DNA from: Adiantum capillus-veneris
Lineage: Eukaryota; Streptophyta; Polypodiopsida; Polypodiales; Pteridaceae
DNA: 64,000 bases
Assembly: GCA_014529385.2 (NCBI GenBank)
Contig: CM043945.1
Span: forward strand, 146,423,741-146,487,740
Direction of reading: 5' to 3'
Shown here in pieces: positions 56,750 through 64,000 of this stretch. How positions within the stretch are numbered: the stretch's first letter is position 1; each line of letters opens with the position of its first letter. A program made the translations under genes and the position numbers. The notes below the pieces were generated by a model. That model was not told where the DNA came from, ran no database searches, and saw only the letters and a list, made by a program, of their open reading frames with translations.

Positions 56750-57455
56750 GCCTCCCAAGGGCCAAGGCTTAAAAAATATGGCAGTTGGGGCTGCACAGAG
56801 CCGTTGCAAACGGTCAAAAACGGTCACTTTTTTGAATCTGACCCCGGCCGACCCCTGCCGTCCCCGTCCGGTCCGTCCGACCCCGGTCCGGCCCCGGCCG
56901 TCCCCGGTCCGTCCCCTCTGCGACCCGCCCGTCCGGCCCGTTTTCCGTCCGTCCCTCGGCGTTCCCAGCCGTTCCCAGCCCGGTTACAGCCATTCCCCGG
57001 CCCTAGGGCCCATCCCCCCCGTCCCCTGTAACTATGCGGGCAGGGTCTCGTAAGTTGGTGGGAACTCTTCTTTAAGAATAGGCCAAAGAGCAAGACTTTG
57101 CAAGACTTTGGTAAAACTTCTTTTGCTGCTTCTGCTTCTTAGGGTTTAGGCCCCTCAGCCAAGATCTTTCACAAATTGCTCACGTGTCAAGTCACTGAAG
57201 AATGGAGCCAACCTTCAGATCCCGGCCGAGGGACCTAAACCGTAGGTGAAGAAGCAGAAGCAGCAGAAGAAGTTTTACCAACTTGCAGAGTCTTGCCGAG
57301 TGGCCTATTTTTAAAGAGAAGTTCCTGCAAACTTATGGGACCCCGTCCGATGGGGCCCAAGTAACCCAAAGACATTAAAATAAAGCAAGATCAACACTCA
57401 CACACAGAGATTTGCGTAGCATTTGATGATGAGGATAAATCTACTGTAAGGTTAC

Positions 57456-58036
57456 CGAGGGTGAGTGTAAGCAACTCTGAAGGTAGCAATCCAAATGATC
57501 GGAAGTGTAGAAGAGCAACTGCACTACCATCCAAGCCAAGCTCCTGGTGACTCCGGATGTAGTTGCGTAATGATGCTTGATCTCCCGCATCTCGCGAGTA
57601 AACTCTCCAAGAGATCCCAAAGCACTGAAGCAATGAACCTGTCCAAGAAGAGATCCAAGATCCTCTCTCTAAGTCCATGTAGATGCTCCTGTGTAAGCAA
57701 GTAATCTGACGTGTCGAGGTCAAGTGGTAAGTGTCTGTCCACCCAAGATGGTGGTGTCTTCTCTGGGAAGGTGAGAATCCCATATGCCATGAGCATGGCC
57801 ATATCTCGTGTAAACTCCTCTGATGAGTGCAAAGGTGTGTCCAAAACAAACCTCAAGTCACCACCCCCTTTGGAGTGCGCAACCGCCGAATGATGGCTGG
57901 AATGAATGGACCTCCCAAGGATCTGACACCCGTGTATGATCAAGCCGATGTCAAAGCTACCGTGTGCTGCAGCAATCACTGATAGACCGCAAGGACCACC
58001 ACCGTATGGTGTCTGGACAGGAGACAACTCCATCCT
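57456..58036 (-). CDS. Unidentified gene exon (or captured exon), one frame change
   Basis: The minus strand shows a strong acceptor (GTGTTTTTCACAG, then AGGATGGAG) at 58036 and a plausible donor (CTCG then GTAACC) at 57456. Between them the text is protein-like: YGGGPCGLSVIAAAHGSFDIG, HSKGGGDLRFVLDTPLHSSEEF, MAMLMAYGILTFPEKTPPSW and DRHLPLDLDTSDYLLTQEHLHG. In another frame after about 57600 it reads LRNYIRSHQELGLDGSAVALL and FGLLPSELLTLTL. One frameshift or a tiny intron is needed. I do not recognise the family. It lies left of a candidate LTR/primer site (58684-59114), so it could be a host gene or a gene piece carried by a retroelement. Confidence 0.45.
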
Positions 58037-58083
58037 CTGTGAAAAACACAAGCCAAGTGTCTGCTGTCCACCCAAAAATTGCG

Positions 58084-58683
58084 AGCTGATGAAAACGCTC
58101 CTGTCCAGCGAATTTCAGCGTGCTCGTACGCTCCCGGCAGGGTCCAAAGCGGTGCAGAGGGTGTAGGGAGGGTGGGGAATCAAAGTAGCCGCCCCAGATG
58201 GGCTGAAAACAAAGAAAACAGCAAGCAACACAAAGCTGAAATCTGATCTAAATGATGAGGATTGTGCCGGCGATGCACCGGATGCAAGGCCGGAGGGTGG
58301 AGCCAAGACCAAGGAGGTGAGGTGTCAAGCACTCCCCCCATGCCTGGCTGAAAAAACGCAGGCAGCACCACCAAAAAACGGAAGCCCCTGACTGGGCCAA
58401 AAAACGCAGATGGGGCTGGGGAACTCTTCGCGACAAAAACTTCCGAAAGTGGCTATGAAGGCCAGCGCTGGCAGCCAGCAGCCAAAACGCAAACCATGGT
58501 GATGAGATATTGCAAAAAACGCAAGTAGCAGGGCATTCCTTCGCGAGAAATGTTGTCCATATGATGGCGACACCCCCTCTTGCAAAGATCGTTTGCTGTT
58601 TTGCAGAAAACGCTGGCTGTTGTGATCGCTTGGGAAGAGGAACCTCATGCTGAAATGCGCCTTGGAACACGGCAAAGCCTGAA
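58084..58683. other. AAAACGC-rich non-coding stretch
   Basis: Many copies of AAAAAACGC or AAAACGC (for example near 58352, 58375, 58401, 58485, 58515 and 58607). No credible reading frame. The same motif continues past the LTR into 59290-59610. Confidence 0.6.
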
Positions 58684-58696
58684 GATGCTGATACCA

Positions 58697-58718
58697 TGTG
58701 AGAGTGCGCGTGTGTGGA

Positions 58719-58756
<38 letters not shown>

Positions 58757-59114
58757 CACAAACGCAAGGTATGGTGAAGAGGGGGCGATTAGTCCCCCCA
58801 TGACTACCATGAGCAGAAGACCCAATACAATCAGATGTGTGATCTCTGTGAGATGTGGAAGTGGGTACCCCCTTGGCCCCATAAATAGGTGCCCAAGGGG
58901 AGGTAGGGCAAGGCCTGATAAAAATCCCCACGACCCAACAGAAAAATGATCCATGGAAATATATGAGGGCGCCCGGACAAAAGTGGGCGGCCTGCCCCAA
59001 ACTCGGGCGGCCGGACCAGGTACAACCTAGACTATGGGTGGCCAGCCCGGAGACATACTAGCCATACAAGTATGCCCTAGACCTGTGAAGCAGCAGAGTG
59101 GTGTAAGTCTAACA
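58697..59114 (-). repeat. Candidate LTR with primer site
   Basis: On the minus strand the segment starts TGTTAGACTTACACC (59114) and ends ...CTCTCACA (58697), giving TG...CA ends over 418 bp. It is followed directly by TGGTATCAGCATC (58696-58684), whose first nine bases match the initiator-Met primer site. It contains a CTATTTATG box near 58885 and a (GA)n tract (58720-58752). No second LTR was found, so it may be the 5' LTR of a truncated element. Confidence 0.45.
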
Positions 59115-59382
59115 AGAAGGAGGGGGTTCATGAGAGAAGGGAGAATGGGTCGACTCCACTAAATGTTGGAAACAGCATTTTGAAATGTTGAAGCAGGAGA
59201 GAGGCTAGGCAGTGCCAGCAAAAAAGCATTTCTGAATGTTGTAGAGGCGTAGGGCATCGTCGTGGCCGAAGGGGGGAAGCTGACGTTGCCGTCGGCGTTT
59301 CAAAACGCACGTAGAAGCGAGCGTGGGGATTTTTGATGTCGTCTACAAGCGCCGCCCAAGGGGCTCACTTAAGCCTGCAAAT

Positions 59383-59404
59383 GCTAGCGTTTTAAAACGC
59401 TAGC
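59383..59404. repeat. Perfect 22-bp palindrome
   Basis: GCTAGCGTTTT followed by its exact reverse complement. A related near-palindrome GCGTTTCAAAACGC lies at about 59295-59310. Confidence 0.9.
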
Positions 59405-59485
59405 GACAACTGCATCTCAGCGGCATCCCACGGGAGAGGGAACGGGGAAAGGCTAGGGGGTTCTCGTTAGCAGCATTTTGGAACG

Positions 59486-59780
59486 CCGCAAGGGAGATTG
59501 TGCCGGCGACAAGGGAGGGTTTCTTCACTGTCTCTTCTCAATCAGCTTCTCCTCAACCAAGGCTCTTGCTAGGTTCCAATTAGCGGCATTTTGGAACGCG
59601 GCAGGGGGAGATTGTGCTGGCGACAAGGGAGGGTCTCTTCACGGTCTCTTCTCAATCCAGCTCCTCCTCCACCAAGGCTCTGAAACTATGTCGAGGGATA
59701 TTGTAATGGCGACAAGGGAGGGTCTCTTCACGGTCTCTTCTCAATCCAGCTCCTCCTCCACCAAGGCTCTGAAACTGTGT
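59486..59780. repeat. Three direct copies of a roughly 90-114-bp unit
   Basis: GCGACAAGGGAGGGT occurs at 59506, 59620 and 59709, each followed by CTTCAC.GTCTCTTCTCAATC and CACCAAGGCTCT. The first two are also preceded by GCATTTTGGAACGC. A 122-codon plus-strand frame spans the array but simply reads the repeat in changing frames. Confidence 0.85.
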
Positions 59781-60002
59781 CAAAGATGGCTATGTAACAG
59801 ACTTGGACACTCCAAGTCAAGAATCTACCGCGACAGCACCAAATAACCACTTCAAAACAGTTCAGAGTTCACAATTTATTCGACACTGGCCGGCGGAGTT
59901 CCGTGCCTAGAAATATTGGCCCCAAAGACTAGCACCCCTTTCGGTATTTCTTTTTGTATTAATCTGAGTTCAAAGTACAAGAGTGCGGGTAGACGCTCAC
60001 AC

Positions 60003-61078
60003 TCAGACTCTGCGTCCAGATGCAAATTGTTGGGCTTTGGTTTCTTTGGTACAAAAACTGGAATTAAATCCCTTCACTTGCTTGATATCTCTTTTCACTC
60101 GCAGTCGAGCACATTCCAAATCAGTGACCTCATTAATAAATGAGTTGATCTGAGCAAAAGAGATGTTTTCATCCAAATGTAGACCTGCAGCCTTAATTCT
60201 TTCCTTTATAAGATTGCAAATGATTCCGAAAAAGAAATACATGAGTTGAGTCATTTGCTGTTGATATTTCTTTAACTGAGTCAGGTCACAGAGCTTGCTT
60301 CTGAAGAAGGCTTCCCTGTTGCGATCTTGAATCTTGCTAGTAGACCTTAAAAACTGCATTACAAGGGCAGCAAAGAACAATGAGATCACATTATCAAAGT
60401 TTTCCCTACCTTCGGGCCCTCCTTGCATAATATAGGTCTTACTTTCTACGCTAAGATCATCCCACCATACTCTCAACATACTCTCAACATTCCTTGAAAT
60501 CCAGCAACAATCATAGAAACAGATTGGCGCTGAGTTAGGTCTTTATACAGGATCCCATAATGTGCAGAATTATAAATAAATTTAGACACCTTCCATATCT
60601 CTTCCTGGGTAAGACCATCTAGGTCCAGTATGGTCATATCTCCAATTTTGCTTACCCCTTTTAGACTGGTAGACGATGATGCTGGGGGTTCAACCTTCAT
60701 TTTCCTTGATTCTTTACTGACAGGATTCATGATCCTAACCTCATCTTCAGTGCTGATGTCTGAGTCTTCGTCAGAGAATGCTGTTAGATTAGGGAAGATT
60801 TGTGGTATGAAGACATCCAATTCATCAAGTTCCATTTCTTCATACTCAACACATGCATCATCTTTAAAAAAAATCCAATCTCTATCTTCTGGCAATATAT
60901 TGCGTCCCTCTTCTCCAAGTTGTTGTCTTTCTGACCAAGTTTGGACCTGTGCATTTATCCCCCACCTGAGATGAGGATCAAAGCCATCAGCGAGATCTTC
61001 ATCAAGAAAGGGAGACATGTATGAAGGAAAATGAGAGACAGATTCGATGACTAGCTCATGCCGTACTGCCGAAAACAT
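60003..61078 (-). pseudogene. gag/capsid-like ORF, frame broken by an 11-bp duplication
   Basis: The minus-strand frame from 61078 to 60473 has an acidic linker (DEDSDISTEDEV, about 60770) and LDGLTQEEIWKVSKFIYNSA near 60600, leading into IVAGFQG. The second frame (60479-60003) continues with LRVWWDDL, FFAALVMQFL and helical text. The layout 'DGL...N-A...IVAGF.G.L..WWD' is found in Gag/capsid regions of plant LTR retroelements and endogenous plant pararetroviruses; which of the two cannot be decided here. The 11-bp unit CATACTCTCAA is repeated at 60466-60476 and 60477-60487 exactly at the frame change. No polymerase was found next to it. Confidence 0.55.
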
Positions 61079-61206
61079 CCTAGGAAATGTTTTATCGGAC
61101 TATTGTTACCAAAAGTAAGGACAGGTTGCAGCTGTATCTTTGATTCAATAGAGAAAACCTGTCGGGCCAATGACACTAGAGTGGTTAGAGCTGCCGTAAG
61201 GAAGCC

Positions 61207-61404
61207 TTGCATAGGAGACAAAGGGAGGCTGATGAAGAAGCTGAAAGACATAAGAGACAGAGGCTACAGAGGGAAAAATTAGAGAAGCAACCGCAAAAAG
61301 AAGAAAGAGAGCAAGACCCAAAATCTCAACAAACAAAGAAGCAAACGGACACTCGGCAAAAGCGAGTGTACAAGCGCGCTAAACCACGATCTTATCCAAA
61401 GTAG
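61207..61404 (+). CDS. Unidentified short basic ORF
   Basis: A 65-codon plus-strand frame, Arg/Lys/Gln/Glu-rich (KRQRLQREKLEKQPQKEE) with a likely coiled coil and a basic end (RVYKRAKPRSYPK). No domain was recognised. It lies beside the gag-like pseudogene on the opposite strand and may be chance or a remnant of the same element. Confidence 0.2.
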   Translation: MHRRQREADEEAERHKRQRLQREKLEKQPQKEEREQDPKSQQTKKQTDTRQKRVYKRAKPRSYPK

Positions 61405-61599
61405 GAGGCTCTTTGCAGTTTTGTAACATTATGAGGGAAATTTGTAAATTGCCTTTCCAATGTTTGTAACTATACCGACAATCACTTCAAATAGTAATGA
61501 TCAAATCTTGCACTATTCTTTTTTTGAAGACAATACTATGTGTACTGTTGGCATTCTTTTTTGTCTTGTAAACATTAAATTTGTATACATTCTCGTTGG

Positions 61600-63130
61600 A
61601 AATCAGCAAAGGTATGCTAATTAGCATAATGTTTATGCTAGTTAGCAGACTGTCTATGCTAACTAGCAAAAATAGTATACTAATTAGCATACCATGTATG
61701 CTAATTAGCATACCCACAGTAGCTAATTAGAATATATTCTAATTAGCATACTGCGCTTTTCTGTTTGTGCTAACTTTCACTCACAGCATACCATAGTATG
61801 CTAATTAGCATATACAGTATACAGGAAGCTGCCATGTTTTCTCCTTGAAACCAGCAATGGTATGCTAATTAGCATACTGTCTATACCGACTGGCATAAAC
61901 AGTATGCTAATTAATTAGCATACATGGTATGCTAATTAGAATTCCTTCAATTAGCATATTGTGGATTTTTGTTTTTGCTGACTTCCACTCACAGCATAGT
62001 ATGCTAATTAGCATACACAGTATATAGAAAGCTGCCATCCCTTCTTGAAACCAGCATACAGTATGCTAATTAGCATACATGGTATGCTTAATTGCATACA
62101 CGGTATACAGAGAGCTGTTATCTCTTCTCCTTGAAACCAGCAAAGGTATGTTTATTAGCATACTGCCTATGCCTACTCGCATAGACAGTATGCTAATTAG
62201 CATACCTTCAATTGGCATACTGTACATTTTTGTTTGTGCTAACTTCCACTCAATATAGTATGCTAATTAGCATACACATTATACAAAAAGCTGCCATCCC
62301 TTCTCCTTGAAACCAGCAAAATATGCTAATTAGCATATTGTTTATGCTAGTTAACTATGCTAATTAGCATACATAGGATGCAGAGACCTGTCATCTCTTC
62401 TCCTTGAAACCAGCAAAGGTATGCTTATTAGCATACTGTTTATGCCAACGAGCATAAACAGTATGCTAATTAGCATATCTTCAATTAGCATACTGTGCAT
62501 TTTTGTTTGTGCTAACTTTCACTCACAGCATAGTAAGCTAATTAAAACACACAGTATACAGAAAGCTGTCATCTCTTCTCCTTAAAACCAGTGAAGGTAT
62601 GCTAATTAGCAAACTGTTTATGCCAACTGGCATAAACAGTATGCTAAAACAGTATGCTAATTAGAATACACAGTGAACTGAAAGCTGCCATCTCTTCTCC
62701 TTGAGACCAACAAAGGTATGCTAATTAGCATACACATTATACAGAAAGCTGCCATCTCTTCTCTTCTAAACCAGCAAGGGTATGCTAATCAGCATACTGT
62801 TTATGCCAGTTGGCATAAACAATATGCTAATTAGCATTCCACTCACAGCATAGTATACTAATCAGCATACACAGTATACAGAAAGCTGTCATCTCTTCTC
62901 CTTGAAGGCCAGCAAAGTTATGCTAATTAGCATACTATTTATGCTAACTAGCATATATAAGTTTATGCTAATCAGCATAAACAGTATGCTAATTAGCATT
63001 AGCATACACAGTATACAGGAAGCTGCCATCTCTTCTTCTTGAAAACCAGCAAAAGGTCTGCTAATTAGCACATTATTTATGCTAACTAGCATCAACAATA
63101 TGCTAATTAGCAACCCAGAGAACACAATTA
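61600..63130. repeat. Minisatellite dominated by the palindrome TATGCTAATTAGCATA
   Basis: More than 20 copies of the 16-bp perfect palindrome TATGCTAATTAGCATA or close variants (for example 61612-61627 and 61697-61712) lie in 1.5 kb. They are joined by a conserved linker (CAGAAAGCTGCCATCTCTTC, CTCCTTGAAACCAGCAAAGG) at irregular spacing of about 90-290 bp. A second palindrome (GTTTATGCCAACTGGCATAAAC) sits between pairs of the first, giving composite palindromes of about 60 bp, for example 62596-62650 and 62775-62835. Frames in it only repeat Met-Leu-Ile-Ser-Ile. Confidence 0.9.
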
Positions 63131-63134
63131 GCAT

Positions 63135-63610
63135 ACCTTCTTATTATCATACTGTGCAAGCCAACTAGCCTTCTTTGTACACATCTTTCCAAACCCTGAT
63201 GCCTTTCTTATAAGCTGGGTGTGCCTTCTTTTACAGTTTCCATTTATATTTGTGGGCTACCTGCCCAAACCATATGGAGTCCTGCTATAAAAAGCGTAAA
63301 TTGTAAGACACCAAAGGAGGCGGACTTTGAGCTTGTTTGATCACCTCTCTAGAGTTCTACATTTTCTTAATGAGCTCAGTTCCTCTAGGTTTAATGAGAC
63401 AGGTTGTACAAATAATCTCTCTTAAACTGAGACCCCTCTGTGATAGACACCAAAGTCATGTATACACAAAGCACACAAGAGATACAAGAGACGGAAGATA
63501 CCCAAGTTTTTGATAAAACTGCATTATCTCCGAGCAAGAAGTATATTGAAGATGCAGTGATTAGAACTTAAAAATTGAAGGACATGCTATTATAGATTGC
63601 TTCATAGCTT
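63135..63610. other. Non-coding stretch after the minisatellite
   Basis: No gene recognised. A plus-strand TATA-like TATAAAAAG occurs at 63286-63294 in a G/C-mixed context, without a clear gene downstream on that strand. Confidence 0.4.
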
Positions 63611-63630
63611 TCTGGGTTGATTGTGTACAC

Positions 63631-63999
63631 CTACCGTCTCCTTGGGATATGCTCCATGGGTATTTTGATACATCGTACCAGATGTGAAAGTACGTGGACG
63701 ATGGGCTGCTTGTGGTCTAGCTTAAAGGTGTATGCATCCAATTGCTCGCAATACAGACCTTGCACAACATATAAGCCTCTATCAATTTCATTGCCCCACT
63801 CATCAAAGTACCCCTTCTCCTTTGCTGCAACACACTTGACCAGGTAGAAATCCACATCCTCGATGTTGGTCAAAGCATCTGGATTTACAGCAAATGTGTC
63901 GCCAGCACATAGAGCGCTACTCAATACATCATGATGACCTTAGTACGTGAAGTCATCGTAGGCGGCTGCTTCATCTGCCAGCTCAGAATCTGACACAGC
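63631..63999 (-). pseudogene. Unidentified protein fragment with one stop, runs off the window
   Basis: A minus-strand frame enters at the right edge (DSELADEAAAYDDFTY, a TAA, then GHHDVLSSALCAGDTFAVNPD) and continues for 97 codons: VDFYLVKCVAAKEKGYFDEWGN, GLYVVQGLYCEQLDAYTFKL and VHVLSHLVRCIKIPM. The composition and even reading are those of a real protein. The 'GD-F-V-PD...YLVKCV' start loosely recalls a BAH-like chromatin-binding fold, but this is a weak guess. The TAA could come from CAA by one change. The rest lies outside the window. Confidence 0.45.
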
Positions 64000-64000
64000 C

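Larger units (their letters stand above)
55773..57036 (-). mobile_element. hAT transposon with 18-bp ends and perfect 8-bp target duplication
   Basis: The left end CATAGTTACATGGGACGG and the reverse complement of the right end, CATAGTTACAGGGGACGG, match at 17 of 18. Both sides carry CGGGCAGG (55765-55772 and 57037-57044), an exact 8-bp duplication, which is diagnostic of hAT transposition. Subterminal regions are rich in GGGACGG/GGAACGG. The element is 1264 bp and keeps only the end of its transposase, so it is non-autonomous. Confidence 0.93.
55741..57375. repeat. Foldback element interrupted by a hAT transposon
   Basis: After removing 55773-57044, the left arm (55741-55772 plus 57045-57195) matches the reverse complement of 57196-57375. 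Shared landmarks are GTCTTTNGGT, CTTGGGCCCCATCGG, AATAGGCCA, GCAAGACT, GGTAAAACTTCTT, GCTGCTTCTGCTTCTT and GTTTAGG. The native element is therefore about 360 bp of two inverted arms. Its ends and target duplication were not resolved. Confidence 0.8.

Noticed and set aside
58248..59000. 250- and 209-codon overlapping minus-strand frames
   Set aside because: Two long frames overlap each other across a (GA)n tract, an LTR-like segment and AAAACGC repeats, with no recognisable domain.
61600..63130. CRISPR-like look of regularly recurring short palindromes
   Set aside because: The spacers are themselves related to each other, spacing is irregular, no cas genes are present and the context is a plant genome. 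It is a minisatellite.

Overview
The window looks like a gene-poor, repeat-rich piece of a land-plant nuclear genome. The evidence is plant-type LTR retrotransposons (Ty1/copia with tRNA-iMet-like primer sites, Ty3/gypsy including a Tat-type element with two RNase H domains), hAT and CACTA transposon remnants, long (CT)n/(GA)n and (GT)n tracts, and one exon resembling the plant At4g08330-like protein family. Species cannot be read from the sequence; a large repeat-rich genome such as a fern is only a guess. No rRNA, tRNA or CRISPR locus was recognised.

Layout. 1-1978: 5' end of a minus-strand copia element whose LTR is split by a reverse-oriented solo LTR of the same family. 1979-4631: CACTA transposase remnant, microsatellites, a foldback and an inverted pair of A/T-rich repeats. 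4632-6825: second, truncated copia copy. 6826-13675: a satellite array of alternating inverted half-units of about 92-96 bp. 13676-15812: unassigned sequence. 15813-36015: a plus-strand gypsy-type element with gag and protease but no recognisable polymerase, split by a minus-strand Tat-type gypsy element (18061-27385). 36688-41966: third copia copy, complete at both ends with a 5-bp target duplication, again carrying a reverse-oriented solo LTR in its own LTR. 45302-49232: a different, chimeric copia element with a perfect 5-bp target duplication. 49233-54230: nearly featureless A/T-rich DNA. 54258-64000: gene fragments, a hAT element with a perfect 8-bp target duplication inside a foldback, a candidate LTR, a broken gag/capsid-like ORF and a palindrome-dense minisatellite (about 61600-63130).

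How it fits together. Order of insertion can be read: gypsy (15813-36015) before Tat (18061-27385); copia (36688-41966) before its solo LTR; foldback before hAT. All transposon ORFs carry stops, frameshifts or deletions, many of the stops being TAG or TGA that one C-to-T change could produce, as expected for silenced, methylated DNA. The features most worth a second look are four palindrome-based repeat systems: the alternating satellite, the 24-bp palindrome recurring in the gypsy leader, the TATGCTAATTAGCATA minisatellite, and the LTR-within-inverted-LTR structures.
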